A stretch of DNA of 64,000 bases from Chthoniobacteraceae bacterium (GTDB lineage: Bacteria; Verrucomicrobiota; Verrucomicrobiia; Chthoniobacterales; Chthoniobacteraceae), in the NCBI GenBank assembly GCA_947479475.1, contig CANJZW010000006.1:25394-89393 (forward strand), given 5' to 3'. Numbering within the stretch: the first letter of the stretch is position 1; the number at the start of each line of letters is the position of its first letter. The notes under the pieces were generated by a model. It searched no databases, was not told the origin of the DNA, and saw nothing but the letters and a program-made list of their open reading frames with translations. The translations under genes and the position numbers were made by a program. This document shows positions 1 to 9,301 of the stretch, one piece after another.

Positions 1-186
1 AAGAATCTTCCCGAGGCGCCGCTCATCGCCGACCTGATTTCCGGGAGCAGCGAACGCGTGAAGCAAATGCTGCGCACAGAGGCCCGCCCCGCCAAACCCG
101 CGCCAAAGAACGCTTATCTTGATTATCTCCGCGAACTAAACACCCCCACGCAGTCCCCTCCCGAAGCCCCGTCACAAAGTGCATGA
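1..186 (+). CDS. C-terminal fragment of an unidentified protein (cut by window edge)
   Basis: An open frame enters from the left edge and ends at a TGA at 184-186, leaving about 61 residues. The last third is rich in proline and alanine. I do not recognise the family from this tail. Its stop overlaps the ATG of the following DUF2256 gene in an ATGA arrangement, so the two are probably translationally coupled. DUF2256 genes are often found beside cryptochrome/photolyase genes, but nothing in this tail proves that identity. Confidence 0.55.
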   Translation, partial: KNLPEAPLIADLISGSSERVKQMLRTEARPAKPAPKNAYLDYLRELNTPTQSPPEAPSQSA

Positions 187-344
187 AAGGCGTCAAAAAA
201 CAGCACCTGCCCTCTAAAATCTGCGTCACCTGCGCCAAACCCTTTACCTGGCGAAAGAAGTGGGAGCGCGTTTGGGACGAGGTGAAGTTTTGCAGCGATC
301 GCTGTCGGATGAACAAGGCCAAGACGCATCCAGAACAGCGTTGA
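183..344 (+). CDS. DUF2256 family zinc-ribbon protein
   Basis: A 53-residue protein starting at the ATG that overlaps the upstream stop. It has the family pattern: an N-terminal lysine-rich stretch, a CVTC pair (C-x2-C) near residues 14-17, the [10 protein letters not shown] segment, then C-x3-C (CSDRC) near residues 39-43, consistent with a four-cysteine zinc ribbon. The molecular role of DUF2256 is unknown; such proteins are commonly encoded next to photolyase/cryptochrome genes. The gene ends 5 bp before the convergent IclR gene. The family assignment is confident, the function is not. Confidence 0.85.
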   Translation: MKGVKKQHLPSKICVTCAKPFTWRKKWERVWDEVKFCSDRCRMNKAKTHPEQR

Positions 345-349
345 GCGCT

Positions 350-1162
350 TCACCGCAACAGCGCGCTGATCCGGCGTCCTGCTTCAATCACAAGGGGGGC
401 ATGCCTGTGTTCGGCCTCGGTATCCAGGCGGGTGGCCGGCGCGGTAATCCAAATGGAGGCGCAGACTTGATCTTGGGCATCAAAGACAGGGGCTCCCAGG
501 CAGCGCAGGCCCTCCATGGTCTCGCCAAAATCCATGGAATAGCCCTGGCGCCGGACCTCTTTGAGGTGGCTTGAAAGAACCGCTTTGGACGTGATGGTTG
601 CTGCCGTCAGCGGGCGGAGTTCCATCTCACCGAGGGCCCTCTCTAAATCAGCCTCCGGCAGCCAAGCCAGCATCACCTTCCCTGGAGCACCCGCGTGCAG
701 CGGCCCTCTGGCTCCCGCTTCCACATAGTACTTAAAGAGACTCAACCCAACCACACGCTCCAAGACCACGCAGTCAAACTCCGAGCGAATGCCAATATGG
801 GCAGATTCCCCCGTGGCGTCCCGGAGCCAGCGCAGCGACTCCAAAGAAATCTGAGCAAGACTGCGATCGTCCCGCCTGGGTTGGACCAGCGTCAGCAATT
901 TTTTGGTGAGCAGAAACCGTGTACCGGAAAGATCCCTCTCAATGTACCCGTGAACGACCAACGCTTTTGTAAGCCGGAACACAAGATTGGCCGAAAACCC
1001 CAGGGCCTTCCTGATCTCCGCCGCCGTCACCCCTTCGTTATGGGCGCTGATAAACTCCAACAGCGCCAGCGCCCGGTCCAGCGCGGGAGTTTGAACCCCG
1101 GAATCACGGACTTCAAACGTCGGCAGGACGCCGTCCTCTTTTGGCTTTTTTAGCACATTCAT
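350..1162 (-). CDS. IclR family transcriptional regulator
   Basis: 270 residues. An N-terminal winged helix-turn-helix (about residues 28-90; the recognition helix lies near 52-68) is followed by an IclR effector-binding domain (about 95-265) with the usual GAxGKVMLA-type segment near the middle. IclR proteins bind operators as dimers or tetramers and respond to small carbon-source metabolites. The gene lies 12 bp after the DUF1552 gene on the same strand, so it is probably the last gene of that operon and may regulate it. The effector cannot be inferred. Confidence 0.92.
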   Translation of the reverse strand: MNVLKKPKEDGVLPTFEVRDSGVQTPALDRALALLEFISAHNEGVTAAEIRKALGFSANLVFRLTKALVVHGYIERDLSGTRFLLTKKLLTLVQPRRDDRSLAQISLESLRWLRDATGESAHIGIRSEFDCVVLERVVGLSLFKYYVEAGARGPLHAGAPGKVMLAWLPEADLERALGEMELRPLTAATITSKAVLSSHLKEVRRQGYSMDFGETMEGLRCLGAPVFDAQDQVCASIWITAPATRLDTEAEHRHAPLVIEAGRRISALLR

Positions 1163-1174
1163 ATCGACTGAAGA

Positions 1175-2488
1175 TCAGGCCAAATCGAGTCCGGAGAGGG
1201 TTCCTGTACTGGAGCCGAAACTCTCGCCCTCCAGCCCAAACCGGTGGAGCATGGAGACAAAGAGATTGCTCAGGGGAGTGTTTGCTTCCCGGTTGAAGGC
1301 GAGGTGCTGGCCGTGTTTGAACCCGCCTCCGGCCAGGAGGATTGGCAGGTTCGAGTTGTCGTGGGTGTTTGCGTCGCCCATGTTGCTACCGTAAAGGACC
1401 ATCGTGTGATCCAAAAGCTGCCGGCCGGCCTCCCCTTTTGCCTCGAGGCCCGCAAGCAGGTTGCGCAGCAGACGCATCTGCTGGACGTCCGCGTCTTCCA
1501 GCTGCCTGAGCTTCTCAGCCACCTGCCCGTGATGGCTCAGAGTGTGATAGCCGTCGGTCGTGTTCTGGTTCTCGTGCAACTGAAATGCCGGCGTTGCGAA
1601 GGCGTCCACCATCAGGGTGACGATCCGGGTCGAGTCCGACTCAAAAGCCAGCTGCGCCATCGACAGGAGGAGTTCGAACTTTTCAAAGAACAGCTTTTTG
1701 TCCTTCACCTCGGGCGGTTCAGGCTGGGTGGCTGTCGGCTTGGGTTTGGTTTCCCATTCCCTGGCAGAATTCAGGCGCTCCTCCACCTCGCGCACCGAGG
1801 TAAAATATTGGTCCAAACGTTGCCTGTCGTTTTGTCCGAGCGAACGGCTGAAACTCTCTGTCTGCTGCTGCAGCGTATCCAAGATGCTTCCCCGCTCCTC
1901 GATGCGGTGCAATTGGCTGGCGACTTCCTTTTGATCACCCTGCAGAAACATCTTTCGGAAAACCACGAGGGCGCTGTCCTCCGCAGGCAACAACACGCCA
2001 TCCCGGGTCCAGGAAAGGCTCCGATTGGCTTTGTCGATATTCACCCCGAGGTTGAGCGCGGCAAAACGCGTGGCGTGACCTGCCTTCTCCGCCGCAAACT
2101 GGTCGAGCGAAATTTGATTCCGAAACCCGCTCTTCGTCGGCCCGCGGGCCGCCGTGAGAAAACAGTTTTCCGTGCTATGCCCCCCGACGACTCCGGGATG
2201 AGACAAACCGCTCATCAGGGTGAATTTCTCGCGGAACTCCGTAAGCTCCCGGAGCGTGGGCGGCAACTCGTAACCGCGCCCGCTTGAGGCAGGGAAAAAC
2301 AGCTTTGGCAGAACCCCCAGATTATTGGAGATAAGCAACATTCGCGGAGGCATACCGGCCTGGGAGGCGCGGGAAAACACCGGGCTCATGCACTCCAAAA
2401 ACGGGAGTGCCAGAGTGACCCCGACGCCCTTGAGAAAGGTGCGGCGGGCCACCAGTGGGGCCGAGGCGGAGATATAGGGTGCATTCAT
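1175..2488 (-). CDS. DUF1552 domain protein with Tat signal
   Basis: 437 residues. The N-terminus has a twin-arginine signal (RRTFLKGVGV, arginines 15-16) followed by a hydrophobic stretch, so export by the Tat route in folded form is likely. The rest matches the DUF1552 family of Planctomycetes, Verrucomicrobia and Myxobacteria, including LPILLAGGG and HDNSNLP-type segments near the C-terminus. The biochemical role is unknown. It follows the DUF1592-type cytochrome gene by 12 bp, the arrangement in which these two families are habitually found, and precedes an IclR gene. Confidence 0.93.
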   Translation of the reverse strand: MNAPYISASAPLVARRTFLKGVGVTLALPFLECMSPVFSRASQAGMPPRMLLISNNLGVLPKLFFPASSGRGYELPPTLRELTEFREKFTLMSGLSHPGVVGGHSTENCFLTAARGPTKSGFRNQISLDQFAAEKAGHATRFAALNLGVNIDKANRSLSWTRDGVLLPAEDSALVVFRKMFLQGDQKEVASQLHRIEERGSILDTLQQQTESFSRSLGQNDRQRLDQYFTSVREVEERLNSAREWETKPKPTATQPEPPEVKDKKLFFEKFELLLSMAQLAFESDSTRIVTLMVDAFATPAFQLHENQNTTDGYHTLSHHGQVAEKLRQLEDADVQQMRLLRNLLAGLEAKGEAGRQLLDHTMVLYGSNMGDANTHDNSNLPILLAGGGFKHGQHLAFNREANTPLSNLFVSMLHRFGLEGESFGSSTGTLSGLDLA

Positions 2489-2500
2489 AAAAAACGCCGC

Positions 2501-5086
2501 TTAGTGGCAGCCGGGGGTTCCAAGAAAGAGAGAGCTTTCAACCAAGGCGAGCAGCAAGTCGCGCCCGCGAAACCCCTCCCCGGCACAGGCGTCCAGGATT
2601 GACTCAATTTCGGGGCGGTCCGAAAAGCGCACCGGGGAGCCTGTGGCATAAACCACGAGCTGGTGGAGGAGATTGCGTCCGAGCTGTCTGGGATTGGCCG
2701 CGAGAAGCGCCTTGAGGGTGTGGATGTTTTCAAAACCGGGACCGTTTAAAAGCTTCCCGCTCGCGTCCACAGGAGCCGCGAGGGTATACGAAAAATCATG
2801 TCCGGCGCGGTCGATCCCCTTCACACGATCCCCCTCCTCCAAGCCACGGTAACGGTCCCGCCAGCCTCCCAGAACATCGAAGTTCTCCAACGCCAACCCG
2901 ACCGGATCGAACCTTGCGTGACACGCCGCGCACGACTTGTCCTTTGTGTGCAGAGCAAGCACCTCCCGGATTGTCTTGGCTCCGCGGATGTCAGGCTCTA
3001 CGGCAGGCACGTTCGGGGGCGGCGGCGGTGGCGGCTCGCCCATGAGTCGCTCCATCACCCACGCCCCTCGCACCACTGGGGAGGTGGTGGTGCCGTTGGT
3101 GGTCACCTTCAAGATCGCGGCCTGAGTCAAAAGACCTCCGTAGGGACTGCCGGCGGGGACGGGCACCCTTCGGAGCGTCGAACCGGAGAGCGGCGGCAAC
3201 TGGTAGTGTCGGGCAAGGCGATCGTTGGCGAATACGAAGTCCGCTTGCACGAGCGTTTTTACAGGCAGATTTTCGCGGATCAACGCCCTTACAAAAGCAT
3301 GCGTCTCCAATTCCATGCTCTCCACAAGGTAGTCGTCGAAGCGATATTCAGGATAGAGGCGAATATCGGGGTCGTCCCGGCGCACGTGCCGCAAGTTCAG
3401 CCAATAGGCCGTGAAATTCCGGATAAACTGCTCGAACCCCTCTCCGGCAATCAAGCGCACGGCCTCCGAACGCAGCGTTGTGCGACGACGGAGCGCTCCT
3501 TCCCTGGCGAGAGCGCTCAAAGCCGCGTCGGGTCGGGTATTGGTCAAAAAATGTGAGAGACGCGCTGCGATTGCAAAATGGTCTTCCGCACGTTTGGGCT
3601 CGCGCAGGTAGAGGAAATGCCCGGAACACAAAAGCGCCTTGTACCCGGCCAGCAGAGCGTCTGAAAAGGGATCGCCCTTCTCAAGACGGGCCAGCACAAG
3701 CGCGTCGAACATGTGCAATTCTTCTTCTGGAACCGGCTCCCGCAAAGCCAGACCCACAAAACGACGCATCAGTCGCCGGGCCTCCTCTTTGGGCTGGTCC
3801 GGTGTGGCCCCCACCGGCAATTCGTCAAAAAGAACCCGGTGTGATTGGGGCGGCCAGGAAGCCGGAGCCAGCGGTCCCTCCACCTCCAACCAGCGCACCG
3901 CGATTCCCGGCTGTCCTCCCTCGGGAAGCGGCGGATAGCGGTAAGTAGGCGCGCCCCCGTTGATGTTTAAAGCGAGCGGCACGGGCAATCCCAGCAGGCT
4001 GTATTCAAAGGTCTCCTTCTCCTTGAGCAGCACGGTGGTCTCGTACACGCCCCCCTCCGGTTGGATATCCAAAATCCCCCCGGTAGCCCGGACATCTCCC
4101 GAAACATCCGCCCCCGAGGGCTTCCGCGCGCGGAACGTCATCGCCTGAGGACTTTGGGCGGGAGTGATTTTATGGCCGGCAAGCTCCTTCACCGCCCTCG
4201 CAGAAAAACGCACCCGATACTCCCCGGAAACCTTCGCCACAAAACCTTTCGGATAACCGTAGTACGGCCAACTCGCGGAGCGAAACAGCGCCATCTCCAA
4301 ACTCTCGTCCTGGTCCAATTGCAGAGTCTCCTCCTTGGACAGCTTTCCGTCGATCTTCACCGCCTCCCCTTCCCTCGCAAAAAACATGGCCTCCTTGTTG
4401 CCAAAGGTGCTCAGGCCCGGAAATAAACGCGTCCCCACCGCCCGGTAAGACTCCACCTTGGGTGGCTCCTTCTGCACCACCATCGCCGCACGCAACGCCG
4501 TCTCCGCCGCATCCAGATAAGCCGTCAACTGCACCCGGGACATGTCCAGCGTCTCGGTTGTTTTATTGAAATGATGGCCTTCGCGGTCCTCAGGCAGAAT
4601 GTCCCGAATGTCCAAACGGGGCATCTGCAGGAGATCGCGCAGGTTGTTTTGGTACTCGTCCCGATTGAGGCGACGCAGCGGCCCCCTGCCCTGTGACGCA
4701 ACCTCCCCACGGTCCACCGCGAGGAGCGAGCCTCCCAGAAGCTGGACCATGTCCGCCCTCTCGCGGTCGGGCAGTTTCTCTCTTTTGGGAGGCATCTCCC
4801 CCTTCTCCATCCGGTCGTGGATCCGAATCCAGCGGTCGCGCAGCGCGTGCTCCTGAAGATCCTGCGCAAGGTTGGCGAGATCCAGCCCGCCCTTGGCGTT
4901 GTCCTTGTCATGGCACTCAACGCAGTGGGTCTCCAGCAGCGGGGCAAGCGCCTTAAACACCGGCGCAGCGCTGGCGGACGCCGCCGCCAAAGGCCGGGTG
5001 CCAGAGCCGAAACTCAAGATGACGGCCAAACTCACCGCCACAGAGCTGGCGCGTAAGTACGGAGCGAGGGCGGAGCGAGGATCCAT
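2501..5086 (-). CDS. DUF1587/1592/1588/1585 multidomain protein with two heme-c motifs
   Basis: 861 residues from the ATG at 5086. The frame is open 42 codons further, but that would run into the upstream gene, whereas this start lies 10 bp after its stop and is followed by a secretion signal (about residues 12-36). A CVECH heme-c motif (C55, C58, H59) opens a planctomycete-type cytochrome c domain; DUF1587, DUF1595, DUF1592, DUF1588 and DUF1585-like segments follow, with a second CAACH motif at about 719-723. It is probably a periplasmic or outer-envelope redox protein. Its substrate is unknown. It forms an operon with the DUF1552 protein and the beta-propeller protein. Confidence 0.93.
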   Translation of the reverse strand: MDPRSALAPYLRASSVAVSLAVILSFGSGTRPLAAASASAAPVFKALAPLLETHCVECHDKDNAKGGLDLANLAQDLQEHALRDRWIRIHDRMEKGEMPPKREKLPDRERADMVQLLGGSLLAVDRGEVASQGRGPLRRLNRDEYQNNLRDLLQMPRLDIRDILPEDREGHHFNKTTETLDMSRVQLTAYLDAAETALRAAMVVQKEPPKVESYRAVGTRLFPGLSTFGNKEAMFFAREGEAVKIDGKLSKEETLQLDQDESLEMALFRSASWPYYGYPKGFVAKVSGEYRVRFSARAVKELAGHKITPAQSPQAMTFRARKPSGADVSGDVRATGGILDIQPEGGVYETTVLLKEKETFEYSLLGLPVPLALNINGGAPTYRYPPLPEGGQPGIAVRWLEVEGPLAPASWPPQSHRVLFDELPVGATPDQPKEEARRLMRRFVGLALREPVPEEELHMFDALVLARLEKGDPFSDALLAGYKALLCSGHFLYLREPKRAEDHFAIAARLSHFLTNTRPDAALSALAREGALRRRTTLRSEAVRLIAGEGFEQFIRNFTAYWLNLRHVRRDDPDIRLYPEYRFDDYLVESMELETHAFVRALIRENLPVKTLVQADFVFANDRLARHYQLPPLSGSTLRRVPVPAGSPYGGLLTQAAILKVTTNGTTTSPVVRGAWVMERLMGEPPPPPPPNVPAVEPDIRGAKTIREVLALHTKDKSCAACHARFDPVGLALENFDVLGGWRDRYRGLEEGDRVKGIDRAGHDFSYTLAAPVDASGKLLNGPGFENIHTLKALLAANPRQLGRNLLHQLVVYATGSPVRFSDRPEIESILDACAGEGFRGRDLLLALVESSLFLGTPGCH

Positions 5087-5096
5087 GGTGGGCGCT

Positions 5097-6185
5097 TCAG
5101 CGAGTCGGTTTGAGAACGTCCCCCATCCGCTCCGTATCGTAGGCGTGAACGTTGGTGATCCGCATCTCCTCCAATCCCGTCTTAGCTTCCACGACGCCCT
5201 CAATCTGATCAATAAGCTGTTCGCGCGTCACGCGCCAGACCACGTGTCCCTCGGTATCAATTTCGGCCAGAAGATCCCTCCCCTCCTCGGGCGTCTTTAA
5301 ATGATAGTCGCCGCACGCCACCAGCAAATGGCCGTTCTCCAACTGCTGCGTCCCCAGTAAATACCGGCAGGACAGTCCCAGCTCCTCGGCTTTCCAAGAA
5401 CGTTCCACCTCCCCTTTGGCCCCCAACCGCAACAACTGCTTGCCGGTCGAAGTGGCCACCCAGAGCACTCCCCCTTTTAGCGGAGTCACTCCAAACACGG
5501 TGTGACCCGCCGGGGACGGTTTGAGAAGCGGATCGAGTTGCCGCGTCTCCAAAATCTGCCCACTGCCCACAGCCACCTTCAAAACCGCACGCTTCCCATA
5601 CTGGGCCACCCAGAAAGCGGCTTCTCCAGGAACCGCACGGATCGTCCGATAGCGAGAGTGCAAAGAATCCTCCGCCAGTTCCGGAAGCTGCGTTTCGCTC
5701 ACAACCTGACCCATCCGGTCCACCACCCGAATTTGCCCCACGCCGGAGTCCATAAGGGCAAACCGCGCGCCCCCTTCCAGTACGGCGCAGCTGTTAGCCT
5801 CCGTTCCCTTGCTCCCCGCGCGCGCGGCGTGCGAGAGCACCAGTTTCTTTGCCCGGTCAAACACGGCAAGACCGCCCTTGTGAGCGTATGCAATCCCTCC
5901 GTCGGATAGCCGCCAAGCCTCATAGATCCCCGAATGCCCCTGCTTCGAAATGGAGTCGGTGACCTTCCCTTCGCGGTTGATTTCAATCACCTGGTTATCC
6001 GCTGCCAACAGCAACCGTTCCTCCGCATGAACCATTACCGGGGACGACAGAAGCCAAACCAACGCTGCGACGGCTCCTAACTCGGCCAAACGGGTTGGTG
6101 GCCCGGAAGTTTTCTGAAGTGACGGCTGAGGGATGCCGCGAGGAAGGGCGGCGGCTTTCTGGGGGAGAAACAAACGCATGACCAA
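5097..6185 (-). CDS. Secreted beta-propeller-like protein
   Basis: 362 residues with a basic N-terminus and a hydrophobic segment at about 34-54 ending VMVHA, which looks like a signal peptide or anchor. The remainder consists of repeated strands with sequence like LLLAADNQVIEINREGKV and GHLLVACGDYHL, typical of NHL/PQQ-like propellers; the exact superfamily cannot be fixed by eye. It is the first gene of the operon that continues into the DUF1592-type cytochrome 10 bp downstream. A role as ligand- or substrate-binding partner is inference. A second ATG two codons in is an alternative start. Confidence 0.75.
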   Translation of the reverse strand: MVMRLFLPQKAAALPRGIPQPSLQKTSGPPTRLAELGAVAALVWLLSSPVMVHAEERLLLAADNQVIEINREGKVTDSISKQGHSGIYEAWRLSDGGIAYAHKGGLAVFDRAKKLVLSHAARAGSKGTEANSCAVLEGGARFALMDSGVGQIRVVDRMGQVVSETQLPELAEDSLHSRYRTIRAVPGEAAFWVAQYGKRAVLKVAVGSGQILETRQLDPLLKPSPAGHTVFGVTPLKGGVLWVATSTGKQLLRLGAKGEVERSWKAEELGLSCRYLLGTQQLENGHLLVACGDYHLKTPEEGRDLLAEIDTEGHVVWRVTREQLIDQIEGVVEAKTGLEEMRITNVHAYDTERMGDVLKPTR

Positions 6186-6555
6186 TCTATATCCGCGATT
6201 TCATTTCATTCATAGACTTTCCCGTGGAAACCCTTTATTTCACGCGTCTATCAGCGTAAAACTCGCACTTGGCGCCCATTTTTGGCTCCCGCATTGAGCC
6301 AAGAAGACGCCGCCCCAGCGTTCAATGGGGTTGTGAATGCCGCCCATTCCCTCGGCAACATGGAGGCCGTGGCCGAGGGTTTGCACCTGGGAGCGGAAAT
6401 ATATCTTCAGTGAAACGCCTCCTCTCGGAACTAGGGCTCGGTAATTGCCGCGGTATGATGCGAGCCTCAATAAGGCGGGCTTTTTAGGTGGGTGTAAGAG
6501 TGGTTCATTGGTATTCTCGGGGACTAACCGCCCTGCCGCGTGATGCCGGATTGGG
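6186..6555. other. Intergenic region between divergent genes
   Basis: About 370 bp separate the divergent beta-propeller and DUF4407 genes and should contain both promoters, although I see no convincing -35/-10 pair. A 76-codon frame on the minus strand (6240-6470) contains a stretch reading SQVQTLGHGLHVAEGMGG that looks protein-like but has no recognised family or ribosome site; I do not call it a gene. Confidence 0.5.
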
Positions 6556-8277
6556 GTGTCTCATTCCTCTCCCATGCGCGATATTATTCCTCCGAATCCA
6601 GATCCCAGTTATCCGGCTTTGGGCGTGCCCGCGGGCGCGTGCGAAGTGCCCAATCGGCTGCAGAACTTCCTCTACTGGCTTGCCGGCGCACACTGGGAGA
6701 CGCTGCGCCTCTGTCCTGCGGCGGAACGGGAACGCGTTGCCGTACTGGGCTCCACCGTTTTGGTGCCCACGGTGATGGCGTTTCTAGGCATGTTTTTCTT
6801 CGCCCGAAGCCGGTTTGCCGAGCCGCCCTTTTTTTCTGTCCTCTTCGTCTCGCTGCTCTGGGCCTTTGTGATCCTAAATACCGACCGGACACTAATTGCC
6901 CTCTACCGCCCGTTTCAACCCTTGTGGCGCAGAGTGATCCAAGTCTTGTTCCGTCTTGGGTTGGCCAGCGTGGTGAGTCTGGCCATCGCATTCCCCTTTT
7001 GTCTGGACCAATACCGGCCTGCGATTCGTTTCCGGTACCAAACCGAGTTGCAGGGCAAACTTAACGACCTTCGAAATACAGAGGCAAAGGGGCGTTCTGA
7101 ATTGAGGGAGCAGTTGACGAAACTGCGTGAAACCTCCGAAGTAGATCGCCGGAAACTTCACAGCGATGCCGCAAAGTTGCGTGACAGCCTCGCCGCACAG
7201 TTGCCGGCTTTGGAAGCGGCTCAACTCAACCCCGAGATCTTTGCCGATCAGAAGATGGAGGAAGAGCGCCAGCGCGTGACCGCCCCCGATTTTGTCGCGC
7301 CCGCCTCCGGAGCGACGCTCAACATTATCGCGCAAATCGACGTCCACAAGGAGACGACTGAGCGTCTCGGCAAACTCCTCGAGGAGCAGCAGTCCATGCA
7401 CCGTCGCCTTGTGGAGGCCACCGCCCGGGAGGAGCTCGGCCAGTCCAATGAGTTTTATCCCGAGGCCAAAAAGCCGGGTGAAGGCCCCCGCCTTAAGGAC
7501 ATGAAATTGCGGAATCTGAGAGTGGAGGCTGAAATGCGCCGTCTGGAAATCGCAAGGCAGACTACTGGGGTGGATTTGGCGGCCTCTGAAGCTGCCCTTG
7601 CGCGGGCGCGTTTAACCGACCGAAATGCTTATTTGGACGGCATCAACGCCAAGCGGACCGCCTTTTTGGAAGAGGCCAAGGAGCGTGACAAAATCCGCCG
7701 CGACCGGCTTACGCACCTCAACGCCCAGATTGAGCAAACCGAGGCCGAACACTCCCAACTATTGCGCAAGCTGGAGAACCATACCCTCACGCGTGAAGAA
7801 GATTTCGGGAGGGCCCAGCAACGCCATGATGACACCTTTCTTCCTCACATTAAGCGCTTGGAGAGCAAGATTAACGGAATCTTTGATCCGATGGAGGAAA
7901 CCATCGGCCTCTACAAGGTGATTTTCCTGCCGCCTCCGGACATGCCCGAAGATGCCAAATTACAGTACCGCTGGCTGGCTGGAGTCTTTCAGTTCTTTGT
8001 CGTCTTCGGGACGCTTTTTCTCCTGGATTTGATTCCCATTATTGTGAAGTTGCTCTCGCGGCCGGGGCCCTACGATATTTTGGTCGAACACTCTGAATTC
8101 GTAGCAAACCTCAACTGGGTGGCCTTCGAGAGTCATTTTCAAAAACACGGGAGTGCTTGGCCTGGCGAAGACTTGAGAAGTCCCGCGAGCGTGGAAGTTC
8201 TCCTGCGTCCCCATTACGCAGCGCCCCCGCCCGCTCAACCATCCGCGGAAGTGGCGCAGTCCGTGCCGCAAGGATAA
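6556..8277 (+). CDS. DUF4407 domain membrane protein with long coiled coil
   Basis: 573 residues from a GTG at 6556; an ATG at 6574 is an equally possible start and neither has a clear ribosome site. Three hydrophobic segments near the N-terminus (about 62-83, 91-108, 130-150) surround the WAFVILNTDRTLIA motif typical of DUF4407. A charged helical region rich in E, R, K and L (about 160-460) is predicted coiled coil, and a last hydrophobic segment lies near 475-500. This is the standard DUF4407 architecture. The function of the family is unknown. The gene stands alone on the plus strand. Confidence 0.88.
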   Translation: MSHSSPMRDIIPPNPDPSYPALGVPAGACEVPNRLQNFLYWLAGAHWETLRLCPAAERERVAVLGSTVLVPTVMAFLGMFFFARSRFAEPPFFSVLFVSLLWAFVILNTDRTLIALYRPFQPLWRRVIQVLFRLGLASVVSLAIAFPFCLDQYRPAIRFRYQTELQGKLNDLRNTEAKGRSELREQLTKLRETSEVDRRKLHSDAAKLRDSLAAQLPALEAAQLNPEIFADQKMEEERQRVTAPDFVAPASGATLNIIAQIDVHKETTERLGKLLEEQQSMHRRLVEATAREELGQSNEFYPEAKKPGEGPRLKDMKLRNLRVEAEMRRLEIARQTTGVDLAASEAALARARLTDRNAYLDGINAKRTAFLEEAKERDKIRRDRLTHLNAQIEQTEAEHSQLLRKLENHTLTREEDFGRAQQRHDDTFLPHIKRLESKINGIFDPMEETIGLYKVIFLPPPDMPEDAKLQYRWLAGVFQFFVVFGTLFLLDLIPIIVKLLSRPGPYDILVEHSEFVANLNWVAFESHFQKHGSAWPGEDLRSPASVEVLLRPHYAAPPPAQPSAEVAQSVPQG

Positions 8278-8394
8278 AAAAGATGCCATGGAGTGGCCGA
8301 CTTGCGGGAGTTCGCGCTGTCTTAGAAGCGATGACAGACTCAACGCCATCCCATCCGGAATCCCCGCTCAGCCACAGGCGCCTCTCCTATGAAA

Positions 8395-9294
8395 TTAGGG
8401 CGCGCTCAAAAGCAGGGCCCCCGACAACTTTGGGGCTGTCGTCATCGTTTGCCCCGGCGCTGGCGGCTTGGGCAAAAGGAAGTAGCCGTACCCGTTGAAC
8501 GCACCGTCTGGAGTCTGCACAAGCTGACCATAGAAGATCGCCTTGCGTGCCGCATTTTGGTGCAGTCTGAAAGAGATGTCGTTATGAAAGACACCCCCGA
8601 TTTTAAGCTCACCAAAAGTGATCCGAAGCCAATACCTTGGGCAAGTTTTCATCGGTAGCATTGATGCGCGGGAAGTAAGATGCGTGTAATCCCTTAAAGG
8701 CAGCGGCATCGCCGGGAGTCGTCGGCCAGACATTGCGCCACCCCTCAATGCTAACGGTGTTTGCGGATCCGTCACACAGTACCCGATAAAACATTTCCCG
8801 CGTTATCCAGAGAAACGTCCAGGGTGATGTTCGTTTTTGGAAGCACACACAAGATCTGCGCTGTTTACTGAGCCGAAGGCAATCAGGCGGGCGAGGCAAT
8901 CAAACTTCCGCGGAGAGCAACCGCACTCCCACCGGTAAGCAGTTTTCCGCTGTATGCGCCCCTTCTCGTCGCTGGTGATCTGAATGGTCGACCCTAGGTT
9001 TTTATTGAGCGTGTTATTCCGTTCAATCCAACACTGGAACACGCCGACAAGCTCTGGATTCAGGGGTGCGACATTGATTTCAAAAATTAAGGGACCCGCT
9101 CCGCGACTCTTTCCTGTAATGCTGACGGCGTAAGTGCCCGCTTGAATTGGAGAACCGCTAAGCACCCCAGTCGCACCGTTGAGCGTAATTCCAGAAGGCA
9201 AGTTTGCGGTGCTGTAACCGAGAGGATCTGTGGCCAAATAGGCGGACAACGCAGGGGCACACCTTCAGTCGCTGTGGTTGCGCGCGCGCGATGA
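8395..9294 (-). pseudogene. Frameshifted remnant of a putative-Ig (He_PIG) surface protein
   Basis: Reading the minus strand from about 9294, recognisable protein jumps between all three frames. ATEGVPL (one frame) leads to YSTANLPSGITLNGATGVLSG (second frame, a He_PIG-type domain) and NLGSTIQITSDEKG. After a shift near 8947 comes GKLLTGGSAVALRGSLI, after another VLPKTNITLDVSLDNAGNVL, then NTVSIEGWRNVWPTT, then GIGFGSLLV and finally FYGQLVQTPDGAFNGYGYF. Several indels and internal stops break the frame and the 5' part is missing, cut next to the caspase-like gene. The GWRNVW...GFGS pattern resembles C-terminal modules of large verrucomicrobial surface proteins; that comparison is from memory. 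Confidence 0.8.
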
Positions 9295-9301
9295 AATCCT
9301 C

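Noticed and set aside
1244..2287. 347-codon plus-strand frame
   Set aside because: Antisense to the DUF1552 gene, without family-like sequence or a ribosome site.
6240..6470. 76-codon minus-strand frame in the intergenic region
   Set aside because: Sequence looks somewhat protein-like but has no recognised family and no ribosome site; kept only as a remark on the intergenic region.
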